Assembly (NCBI GenBank): GCA_027064135.1
Contig: JAMOQG010000142.1
Span: 1 to 64,000, forward strand
Length of the DNA: 64,000 nucleotides
Reading direction: 5' to 3'
Source of the DNA: Peptostreptococcaceae bacterium
GTDB taxonomy: Bacteria > Bacillota > Clostridia > Peptostreptococcales > Acidaminobacteraceae
The translations under genes and the position numbers were made by a program. This document shows positions 20,585-27,271 of this stretch, piece after piece (position 1 is the stretch's first letter; every line of letters begins with the position of its first letter). The notes beneath the pieces are model-generated. The model was not told the origin of the DNA and searched no databases. It was given only the letters and a program-made list of their open reading frames with translations.

Positions 20585-21916
20585 ATGAATTATGAAAAGT
20601 TAGAATTTGATAAAATTGAAAAAACTAAGGACTTATATTTTAATACCGGTTCTTTAAGACGTTATGCATTAAGATCAGAAATTGCAAATTCATGGATTAG
20701 ATATAATCTATTTAAAAGCAAAAAAATTAAATATATTGATAAGACAGATCGTAAAAATATAAGTGTAAAAGTTTATTTGAAAAAACTAGAAAATGAGATA
20801 GAGAAAATGAATTTTAGAATATATTTAGTTGTCGATGATCAAAATATTATAACTTCTTTATACGATGAAAACGAAAAATTTTATTCAACTGGAGCTGAAA
20901 TATCAAATAAAATAAGAGAAGACTATACTGTATTTAAAAATGAACATATTTCAGATATATTTTTTAATAAATTTACTCATGGAATTAATATAAAAAAGGA
21001 TGATAAATATTTTATTACTATTGGAATTGAAGGTGATATGGATTATTATTCAATAGATAAAATTAATGCAATTAAAAAAATGACTGACGAAATTTATATA
21101 GATGAAAACAATAATGATAAAAATCTTGAATTTCTTGATTATAGAAAAATATGTGAAAATATAAATCTAAATATGCCAGTTTTTATAAAAGGGAAAAGTG
21201 GTGTTGGAAAATATTCTCTTGTTAAGTATATTTGGGAAAATTATTATAATGATTATAGTTTAAAAGTGGTTAATTGTTCAAGAATTAAAAATATTGAAAA
21301 ATATTTTAATGCAAGAAATAAAACAATGTTATACTTTGAAAAACTTGAATTGCTTGAATTCTCTGAGCAAGTAAAATTAGTGAAAATATTGGAGAGTAAA
21401 CAGGTTTACAATAACAATGATAAATACTGTGATAGCAATAACATTTTTATAATAATATCTATGGATGATTTAATTGATAATTTTAAAAGAAATGATTTGA
21501 TAAAAGAGAGGTTGTTAACTAGGTTAACAACTAATTCAATTATATTAAAACCACTTATTGAGTATGAAAGAAAATCTGTTATTGAATTCTTTGAATTAAA
21601 TGTCAACAGTATTGTTTCTGATAATGTTATTGATTTCATTTTAGAATTAAAGTGGAAAAACAACTTCCATGATTTAAAGAAATTAATTGAGATTTTAAAT
21701 AATAAAAAAACGGATGCTATTATTGAATTAAATGATTTGCCAAGAAGTTTATTTGCGGAAAGCTTTAAAATTACAACGCTTAAAGAGGCTGAAAAAAATT
21801 TAATTGAGAGAACAATTTTAGAATACGAAAAAAACATTTCACTTTGTGCTAAATCATTAGGTATTAGTAGAAGTACATTATATAGAAAAATAAATGAGTA
21901 CCAAATAGTTATTTAA
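20585..21916 (+). CDS. Degenerate bEBP/AcoR-like regulator with Fis-type HTH
   Basis: 443 residues. The N-terminal 170 residues resemble the AcoR-type sensory part (RSEIANSWIRYNL is typical of its start), followed by a GAF-like stretch. A central AAA+ domain retains Walker A GKSGVGKYSLVKYI but lacks the GAFTGA loop needed to contact sigma-54. Its Walker B is weak (MLYFEKLELL). The C-terminus ends in a clear Fis-type HTH (CAKSLGISRSTLYRKINEY). I infer a DNA-binding regulator that no longer works through sigma-54, like TyrR. The inducer and targets are unknown. It follows the lipid kinase by six bases and may share its transcript. Confidence 0.75.
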   Translation: MNYEKLEFDKIEKTKDLYFNTGSLRRYALRSEIANSWIRYNLFKSKKIKYIDKTDRKNISVKVYLKKLENEIEKMNFRIYLVVDDQNIITSLYDENEKFYSTGAEISNKIREDYTVFKNEHISDIFFNKFTHGINIKKDDKYFITIGIEGDMDYYSIDKINAIKKMTDEIYIDENNNDKNLEFLDYRKICENINLNMPVFIKGKSGVGKYSLVKYIWENYYNDYSLKVVNCSRIKNIEKYFNARNKTMLYFEKLELLEFSEQVKLVKILESKQVYNNNDKYCDSNNIFIIISMDDLIDNFKRNDLIKERLLTRLTTNSIILKPLIEYERKSVIEFFELNVNSIVSDNVIDFILELKWKNNFHDLKKLIEILNNKKTDAIIELNDLPRSLFAESFKITTLKEAEKNLIERTILEYEKNISLCAKSLGISRSTLYRKINEYQIVI

Positions 21917-21991
21917 ATTGTTGTAAAATGAAAATTCCTAAAATAATACACTTGATAATACGTACTATTTTGAGAAAAATTTATACTAAAA

Positions 21992-22024
21992 AAAGTGTAT
22001 TTATTTGATAAAAATACTTTTTTT
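21992..22024 (+). terminator. Terminator after the bEBP-like gene, with a competing upstream arm
   Basis: AAAG/TATTT (21992-22002, with a TG bulge) pairs with AAATACTTT (22012-22020), followed by T to 22024. The 5' arm contains AAGTGTATT (21993-22001), which is also the perfect complement of AATACACTT at 21945-21953. The terminator hairpin and the upstream 9-bp hairpin are therefore mutually exclusive. Confidence 0.55.
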
Positions 22025-22033
22025 CAATATATC

Positions 22034-22063
22034 TTGCATTGTTGATGAAAATTAGTGTAAAAT
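22034..22063 (+). promoter_or_regulatory. Probable promoter of the HTH/coiled-coil operon
   Basis: TTGCAT (22034-22039), an 18-bp spacer, and TAAAAT (22058-22063). It lies 25 bp before the first gene, whose ribosome site is AGGAGGAT. Moderate match only. Confidence 0.45.
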
Positions 22064-22087
22064 ATGGTTAACAGCTAGGAGGATATT

Positions 22088-22501
22088 ATGTATAAACTTA
22101 GCGAAATTGCTAAAAAATTTAATTTGGAACGTACTATTCTCATTGAGGCTCTTATTGACAACAAATTGCTTCTTGAAGGTCATACGGCTAAAAAGCTAGG
22201 TATAACTTATGTTGATGATCGTGGTATTGAAATATTATATAAGCTGTTATTAAAAAAACAAAATTTCCTTAGTGAAAAAATTTCAGATGAAAATAAGAAT
22301 GTTTTAGACGAATACAAAGATTTGAATGAAATAGAAATTAAAATTAAGAATGATATTTATAAAATGAAAGAAAAAATATTTGCTTTGGATACTGAAATAC
22401 AAAAGAAAAATGAATTTCTTATTGATTATCAGGAAAAATTATTAAATGTAAATAAACTGATAGTTAAATATGAAGAAAATTTATTGATTGATGATTTGTA
22501 A
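22088..22501 (+). CDS. HTH plus coiled-coil protein A of an unrecognised operon
   Basis: 137 residues; family not recognised. Residues 1-20 (YKLSEIAKKFNLERTILIEA) look like a small helix-turn-helix. The segment GITYVDDRGIEILYKLL follows, and about residues 65-137 form a continuous charged coiled coil. The plan resembles MerR-like HTH/coiled-coil DNA anchors such as RacA and the small plasmid replication-accessory HTH proteins. This is resemblance of plan, not proven homology. The next gene is a paralogue sharing the ITY...GIEI motif. AGGAGGATATT precedes the ATG. Location is about 11 kb from the DnaA-box cluster and 2.5 kb from parS. Confidence 0.6.
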   Translation: MYKLSEIAKKFNLERTILIEALIDNKLLLEGHTAKKLGITYVDDRGIEILYKLLLKKQNFLSEKISDENKNVLDEYKDLNEIEIKIKNDIYKMKEKIFALDTEIQKKNEFLIDYQEKLLNVNKLIVKYEENLLIDDL

Positions 22502-22514
22502 TGAAGGGGTGGAT

Positions 22515-22889
22515 ATGTTACGTGTTATTGAAGTTGCAAATAAATTTGGTGTAAGTAAAGTAACAATTTATAAAAAAATAGATAAATTATCTGAGCTTAA
22601 GCCTTTTATTGTAAAAAAGCAGAAAATAACATATATCAAAAGTGAAGGAATTGAAATAATTAAAAATGATTTAGCTAAGTTCAAGGATGATAATACAAAA
22701 TCTGTATTAAATAATAAATGGAATGACGATATTAATAATTTACAGAATTATTATAATTTCTTAGAAAGTCAGAAAAATATCAAACTTAATCAAATTAAAA
22801 ATAAAAACATTCAAATTGAAAATATAAAGTATTTGATTAAACTAAACAAAAGACGTTTGGAATTGTTAAAAAAACGCTATGGAAATTAG
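22515..22889 (+). CDS. HTH plus coiled-coil protein B, paralogue of the preceding gene
   Basis: 124 residues. The N-terminal HTH is LRVIEVANKFGVSKVTIYKKI. KITYIKSEGIEIIKNDL follows, the same pattern as in protein A, and a Lys/Asn/Ile-rich coiled coil fills the rest to the basic end LLKKRYGN. I chose the ATG at 22515 because GAAGGGGTGGAT lies just before it; an upstream ATG at 22488 would overlap protein A. The two paralogues may form a heterodimer through their coils (inference). No catalytic motif is visible. Confidence 0.6.
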   Translation: MLRVIEVANKFGVSKVTIYKKIDKLSELKPFIVKKQKITYIKSEGIEIIKNDLAKFKDDNTKSVLNNKWNDDINNLQNYYNFLESQKNIKLNQIKNKNIQIENIKYLIKLNKRRLELLKKRYGN

Positions 22890-22901
22890 GGGGTTGTAAA
22901 A

Positions 22902-23573
22902 GTGGTTGCTAAAAATATTTTTGAAAAATTAGGATTAATTGAAGCAGTTGAAGAAACAAATGAAGAAAACGAACTTCAAAAGGATGATTTTAATAATTCA
23001 GAAGAAGTAATTGATGAATTATTAAACGTAAAAGGAATTGATGAGACTATTATCAAGAGGAAAGAGGAAATAATCGAAAATCAAGATAAAATCGACAAAG
23101 ATAAAGATGATATTGAGAACAAACTTGATGTTTTGATTGAATCTTATGAAAAGAATAGATTGTTGTCAATTGATGATATCTATAGAAATGCTAGGTTAAC
23201 ATTAGATACTAAAAAATCTATATTCATGGTTGATATTTTAAGTAAAACTTTACCTGAAAACTTACCTACTGATGTTAAAAGAGGAACTGTATTAAGTTTA
23301 ATGGAAGTTTCTGAATTAAATAAGGATAGTTTATTAAATGATGCTTATCAGAGAATTGATAGTTTAAATACTGTTATGGAAGAGACTGTAGAAACTACAG
23401 AAACTATTATTAATAAAAATAATATGACTGTTAGTGAACTTAAAAAAAGAATTTCTGAATTAGAAAAAATTAATGATGAAAGAGTTGAATTTCAAAAGGA
23501 TCAAAACACTTTAATTGAATATGAAATTCAGAAAGTTATTAATTTGGTGGATTTTGTAAAACCTACAAAATAA
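22902..23573 (+). CDS. Acidic coiled-coil protein C of the same operon
   Basis: 223 residues, no recognised family. It starts on GTG, with TTAGGGGG eight bases upstream overlapping the stop of protein B. Residues 15-90 are very acidic (VEETNEENELQKDD). A more structured core follows (SIDDIYRNARL, SIFMVDILSKTLPENLPTDVKRGTVLSLMEVSEL taken in parts). Residues 150-215 are again coiled coil. It lacks signal peptide or membrane segments, so it is cytosolic. Its acidity contrasts with the basic HTH partners and suggests a protein bridge or regulator rather than DNA binding (inference). The stop is four bases before tRNA-Arg. Confidence 0.6.
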   Translation: MVAKNIFEKLGLIEAVEETNEENELQKDDFNNSEEVIDELLNVKGIDETIIKRKEEIIENQDKIDKDKDDIENKLDVLIESYEKNRLLSIDDIYRNARLTLDTKKSIFMVDILSKTLPENLPTDVKRGTVLSLMEVSELNKDSLLNDAYQRIDSLNTVMEETVETTETIINKNNMTVSELKKRISELEKINDERVEFQKDQNTLIEYEIQKVINLVDFVKPTK

Positions 23574-23577
23574 TTTT

Positions 23578-23653
23578 GCGTCTGTAGCTCAGTGGATAGA
23601 GCAATCGCCTCCTAAGCGATAGGTCGAAGGTTCAACTCCTTTCAGATGCGCCA
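23578..23653 (+). tRNA. tRNA-Arg (anticodon CCU)
   Basis: A full cloverleaf. The acceptor is GCGTCTG/CAGATGC with one G-T pair, the D arm is GCTC...GAGC, and the anticodon stem is ATCGC/GCGAT around the loop CTCCTAA. The T arm is GAAGG TTCAACT CCTTT, with discriminator G and an encoded CCA. It reads AGG codons. tadA follows, and its ribosome site begins at the first base after CCA. Confidence 0.95.
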
Positions 23654-23662
23654 GGAGAATAA

Positions 23663-24115
23663 ATGAAAAAAATATATATGGAAGAAGCATTAAAAGAAGC
23701 TAATAAAGCATTGAAAATTGATGAAGTTCCTATTGGTGCTATTATAGTGAGAGATAATGTAATTATTGGTAGGGGTCATAATTTAAAAGAAAGTTTAAAT
23801 GACCCCACAATGCATGCTGAAATTATTGCGATAAAAGATGCATGTAAAAATTTGGGGACATGGAGATTGACTGATTGTGATATGTATGTTACAATAGAGC
23901 CCTGTGTGATGTGTGCGGGTGCAATATACCAAGCACGTATAAAAAATTTAATTATTGGCTCACCTGATGAAAAAGCGGGTGGAGTTATATCCCTTTATAA
24001 TATATTATTTGATGAAAGATTGAATCATCAAGTGAAAGTATATTTGGGGATTATGAAAATGGAATGTTCAAATTTAATGAAATCATTCTTTAGCGAATTA
24101 AGGAAGAGAAAATAA
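23663..24115 (+). CDS. tadA: tRNA-specific adenosine deaminase TadA
   Basis: 150 residues with the cytidine-deaminase fold. The zinc/catalytic motif HAE is at 51-53 and PCVMC at 80-84 (cysteines 81 and 84). It converts A34 to inosine in tRNA-Arg(ACG). The N-terminal MEEALKEANKALKIDEVPIGA is typical. It follows tRNA-Arg(CCU) with only nine bases between, and the GGAG ribosome site directly abuts the tRNA CCA end. The two are thus almost certainly one transcript. The order tadA, SRP RNA, dnaX, ebfC, recR is the same as in B. subtilis. Confidence 0.95.
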   Translation: MKKIYMEEALKEANKALKIDEVPIGAIIVRDNVIIGRGHNLKESLNDPTMHAEIIAIKDACKNLGTWRLTDCDMYVTIEPCVMCAGAIYQARIKNLIIGSPDEKAGGVISLYNILFDERLNHQVKVYLGIMKMECSNLMKSFFSELRKRK

Positions 24116-24125
24116 TCTCTTTTTT
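24104..24125 (+). terminator. Terminator overlapping the end of tadA
   Basis: AAGAGA (24104-24109) and TCTCTT (24116-24121) around the stop codon, followed by T to 24125. It is a short 6-bp stem, so strength is uncertain. Confidence 0.5.
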
Positions 24126-24135
24126 ATATAAATTT

Positions 24136-24401
24136 GCTGTGCTAAATGGGGGAGTAGCGGCACCTTGTAACCTGCAATCCGCTATAGCAGGGTTGATGTT
24201 TATATGAGGTGTGTGGTTGTTTGGTCGGCCCTTGACAAGTGATGTTGAAGATTGGGTCTTGCGCAATAAAAACTTTTGAACCCCGTCAGGTCCGGAAGGA
24301 AGCAGCGGTAAGAGAGATCTTTTATGTGCCGTGAGAGTGCCTGGTTTGAGTTAACTATTAAGGTAACGCAAATGATTAAATATCGAGTATAAATGCACAG
24401 C
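24136..24401 (+). ncRNA. ffs: Signal recognition particle RNA, large bacterial (6S/scRNA) type
   Basis: Roughly 266 nt. Helix V and its apical loop carry the invariant SRP core: CGTCAGGTCCGGAAGGAAGCAGCGG lies at about 24284-24308 with the GGAA tetraloop. The Alu-type 5' domain is present near 24165-24190, as in Bacillus and Clostridium. The ends are set by the closing helix GCTGTGC (24136-24142) and GCACAGC (24395-24401). A strong terminator follows. It binds Ffh and directs ribosomes to SecYEG. Confidence 0.92.
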
Positions 24402-24412
24402 TACATATTTTT

Positions 24413-24438
24413 AAAACTAGCATTTAGCTAGTTTTTTT
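24413..24438 (+). terminator. Terminator of SRP RNA
   Basis: AAAACTAGC (24413-24421) and GCTAGTTTT (24427-24435) form a perfect 9-bp stem with loop ATTTA and a T-run to 24438. Confidence 0.85.
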
Positions 24439-24523
24439 GTTGTTGTAGAGAGATATCAGTTTATTATAAATAAACAAGTGGTGTGTTTTTGAAAAACATA
24501 ATGTTTTTAGAAAGGAAGTTAAA

Positions 24524-26143
24524 ATGTCTCATTTAGCTTTATATAGAAAATTTAGACCTCTTGTATTTGATGATGTTGTTGGTCAAGATAATGTTGTTAA
24601 TACGATTAAAAATCAGGTTTTAAATAATAGTTTTGGACATGCTTATTTGTTTAGTGGTATAAGAGGAACAGGTAAAACTACAATTGCCAAAATATTTGCA
24701 AGATCAATTAATTGTTTGAATAAAAAAGATGCAAATCCTTGTAATGAATGTAATATTTGTAAATCAATCTTAAATGGTAGTTCAATTGATATTATTGAAA
24801 TGGATGCAGCTAGTAATAATGGTGTAGATGATATTAGAGAGATTAATGAAAATGTTATGTTTGCGCCGTCTAATGCAAAATATAAAGTTTATATTATAGA
24901 TGAGGTTCATATGCTTTCAAAAGGTGCATTTAATGCTCTTTTAAAAACACTTGAAGAGCCACCAGAATATGTAGTGTTTCTTTTGGCAACAACTGAACCA
25001 AATAAAATTCCTGATACAATATTATCAAGATGTCAAAGATATGATTTAAAGCGTGTATCAAGTGATGATATATTTAAGAGACTTGTTAAAATTTTAAATG
25101 AATTAAATACTGAATATGATATCGAAGCTTTAAATTTAATTATTTCGAAATCTGAAGGTTCGGTTAGAGATAGTTTGAGTATTCTAGATCAATGTCTTTC
25201 TTATGAAAATAAATTAAGTTATAATTTGGTTGTTGATATTTTAGGTATTATAGAAATCGAAGTATTAAATGATTTAGTTAAAACAATTACAAATAAAAAT
25301 GTGAGTAGTGCAATTGAACTTGTAAATGAAACTTTTAATAAAGGAAAAGATATAAAACAATTTGTTGAAAGTATTTTGAATTATTTCAGGAATTTGCTTG
25401 TTGTTAAAATGCATTCAAATGCTATAAAATTGATTAATTCATCGGAATTACAATATGATTTTTATAAAGAATATGCTGAAAAAATTGAAATTACTGAAAT
25501 TTTAAGAATTTTAAATATTTTTATTGAGTTAGAAAAGAATATTAAATGGTCTGCTCATTCGAAAATTTTATTTGAAATGGCAGTTATAAAAATATTTAAT
25601 AATGAATATGATTTTTCAATTGAAACATTAATTCAAAAAATTAAAAAACTAGAAGATAAAATTAATTTATTGGAACTTGGTAAAATTATAAAAAAAGATA
25701 AAGAAGTTAAAGTACCAATTTCACAATCAGTTAAATATGAAACTAGTGAAAGTATAGAGAAATTTATAGAAGAAGGTAGTAAATCAGTCACAGATATAGA
25801 AGAAGTTTTATCAAAATGGAATGAAGTTTTAAAGATAATTAAAAAGGTTAGAATAAAAGTGTATGCTTTTTTAATGGAGTCTGAACCAATTGCTGTTTAT
25901 GGGAACAAAATTACTTTAAAGTTTGATTCCGAGTATAAATTTCATGGCGATAATTTAATGAAAGTTCAAAATAGGACAACTGTTGAAGAAGTTCTTGAAA
26001 AAGTTTTTTCAAAAAAATTAACAATTGATGTAACTTATGATAATGTATTAAAGGAAAGTAATAATAAAAAACCTGAAAATGTTGAAGAAGAAATTTCAAA
26101 CTATTTTTCGGGTTATAATAATCTAATAAACATAGAAGAATAA
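24524..26143 (+). CDS. dnaX: DNA polymerase III subunits gamma/tau
   Basis: 539 residues. The AAA+ clamp-loader domain carries Walker A SGIRGTGKTTIAKIFA and a zinc site CNECNICKSI. Walker B reads YIIDEVHMLS, and the sensor/SRC region is LSRCQRYDLKRV. The tau-specific C-terminal part is reduced and Lys/Glu-rich. It loads the beta clamp. GAAAGGAAG is the ribosome site. ebfC and recR follow in the conserved order. I see no slippery site obviously placed to make a separate gamma form. Confidence 0.96.
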   Translation: MSHLALYRKFRPLVFDDVVGQDNVVNTIKNQVLNNSFGHAYLFSGIRGTGKTTIAKIFARSINCLNKKDANPCNECNICKSILNGSSIDIIEMDAASNNGVDDIREINENVMFAPSNAKYKVYIIDEVHMLSKGAFNALLKTLEEPPEYVVFLLATTEPNKIPDTILSRCQRYDLKRVSSDDIFKRLVKILNELNTEYDIEALNLIISKSEGSVRDSLSILDQCLSYENKLSYNLVVDILGIIEIEVLNDLVKTITNKNVSSAIELVNETFNKGKDIKQFVESILNYFRNLLVVKMHSNAIKLINSSELQYDFYKEYAEKIEITEILRILNIFIELEKNIKWSAHSKILFEMAVIKIFNNEYDFSIETLIQKIKKLEDKINLLELGKIIKKDKEVKVPISQSVKYETSESIEKFIEEGSKSVTDIEEVLSKWNEVLKIIKKVRIKVYAFLMESEPIAVYGNKITLKFDSEYKFHGDNLMKVQNRTTVEEVLEKVFSKKLTIDVTYDNVLKESNNKKPENVEEEISNYFSGYNNLINIEE

Positions 26144-26189
26144 AATGATTTTAACTAATAATTGTATAATATGAAATGGAGGGTTTACT

Positions 26190-26519
26190 ATGGCTAAAAG
26201 AAAAATGCCTGGGAATATGGGAAATATGATGAAACAAGTTCAAAAGATGCAAAAAGATATGATGAAAAAACAAGGTGAATTAGAAAAAAGAGAATATGAA
26301 GCGACTGCAGGTGGTGGTGCAATTACTGCTGTTGTTAATGGAAAAAAAGAATTAGTGAAAATTGAACTTAATGAAGAAATTGTAGATCCAGAGGATATTG
26401 AAATGTTACAAGATTTAATTATAACATCTGTTAATGCAGCAATGTTAAAAGCAGGAGAAGATTCTGAAAAATCAATGGGTAAATTAACAGGTGGAATGAA
26501 TATTCCGGGAATGTTTTAA
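26190..26519 (+). CDS. ebfC: Nucleoid-associated protein EbfC/YbaB
   Basis: 109 residues with the family's Met/Lys/Gln-rich N-terminal helix (MGNMMKQVQKMQKDMMKKQ), a central AGGGAITAVVNGKKELVKI sheet and DLIITSVNAAMLKA. The dimer binds DNA with tweezer-like helices. The gene overlaps recR by one base (TAATG), and both follow dnaX, as in most bacteria. Confidence 0.95.
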   Translation: MAKRKMPGNMGNMMKQVQKMQKDMMKKQGELEKREYEATAGGGAITAVVNGKKELVKIELNEEIVDPEDIEMLQDLIITSVNAAMLKAGEDSEKSMGKLTGGMNIPGMF

Positions 26520-27118
26520 TGAATAGTTATGCTGGACCTATTGCTAGATTAATTAATGAATTTTCTAAATTACCAGGAATAGGAAAAAGAACTGCAGAAA
26601 GACTTGCTTATTATATTATTGAAACTGATACCGAGGAAGCAGTAAAATTATCGAATGCAATTATTGAAACAAAGGAGAAAATTAAATTTTGTTCAAAATG
26701 TTTTAATCTTGCTGAAGATGAATTGTGTGAAATATGTCAAAGTACTAAAAGAGACCGTACTACAATTTGTGTGGTAGAAAGTCCCAAAGATATTATTTCC
26801 ATTGAAAGAACTAAGGAATATATAGGAATGTTTCATGTTCTTCACGGACATATTTCACCAATGGATGGAATTGGACCGGATGATATTAAATTAAGAGAAC
26901 TTATTCAGCGGGTAAGAGATGAGAATGTTAAAGAAGTAATTGTTGCTACAAATCCGACTGTAGAAGGTGAAGCGACTTCAATGTATATTTCAAAACTATT
27001 AAAATTTTCTGATGCAAAAGTTACAAGATTAGCACATGGAATTCCTATTGGTGGAAATTTAGAATATACTGATGAAATGACACTTACTAAAGCTTTTGAA
27101 GGAAGAATTGAGATTTAA
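26519..27118 (+). CDS. recR: Recombination mediator RecR
   Basis: 199 residues. The N-terminal helix-hairpin-helix is FSKLPGIGKRTAERLAYY. A C4 zinc finger (CSKCFNLAEDELCEIC) and a TOPRIM domain (TICVVESPKDIISIE) follow, then VIVATNPTVEGEATSMYI. It forms a DNA clamp with RecO and RecF that loads RecA on gaps. It is translationally coupled to ebfC by the one-base overlap. Confidence 0.96.
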   Translation: MNSYAGPIARLINEFSKLPGIGKRTAERLAYYIIETDTEEAVKLSNAIIETKEKIKFCSKCFNLAEDELCEICQSTKRDRTTICVVESPKDIISIERTKEYIGMFHVLHGHISPMDGIGPDDIKLRELIQRVRDENVKEVIVATNPTVEGEATSMYISKLLKFSDAKVTRLAHGIPIGGNLEYTDEMTLTKAFEGRIEI

Positions 27119-27143
27119 TTGTATTATTAATAAATTTTATCAT

Positions 27144-27179
27144 TGCCCCTCAGTAAATATTATTAGAGTGGGCATTTTT
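27144..27179 (+). terminator. Terminator after recR
   Basis: TGCCCCTC (27144-27151) pairs with GAGTGGGCA (27166-27174), with one bulged T, and is followed by five T. It closes the dnaX-ebfC-recR transcript. Confidence 0.75.
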
Positions 27180-27193
27180 GTTATTTATAAAAC

Positions 27194-27207
27194 TTTTCCC
27201 GGGAAAT
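27194..27207. promoter_or_regulatory. Candidate Noc-binding site (NBS)
   Basis: TTTTCCCGGGAAAT matches the Bacillus Noc consensus ATTTCCCGGGAAAT at 13 of 14 positions. It is the only CCCGGG core I noticed in this AT-rich window, and it lies in an intergenic space 16 kb from the origin boxes. Confidence 0.7.
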
Positions 27208-27212
27208 ATAAT

Positions 27213-27248
27213 ATTATATTAGATTTTTTATTTAAAATCTAATATAAT
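27213..27248. repeat. 15-bp perfect inverted repeat before the hybrid kinase gene
   Basis: The arms 27213-27227 and 27234-27248 are exact complements with a 6-base loop TTATTT. No T-run follows, so it is not an ordinary terminator. It ends nine bases before the ribosome site of the kinase gene and could be an operator or an mRNA leader hairpin. Confidence 0.65.
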
Positions 27249-27271
27249 TAACATTGAAGGAAGTGGACAAT

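Noticed and set aside
21406-21837. Long minus-strand ORF of 143 codons inside the bEBP-like gene
   Set aside because: It is a shadow of the plus-strand gene; Ser/Leu/Phe-rich nonsense composition and no ribosome site.
24980-26143. Programmed frameshift site in dnaX for a gamma form
   Set aside because: A-runs exist in this AT-rich gene, but no A-AAA-AAG type slippery heptamer with an obvious downstream hairpin stood out.
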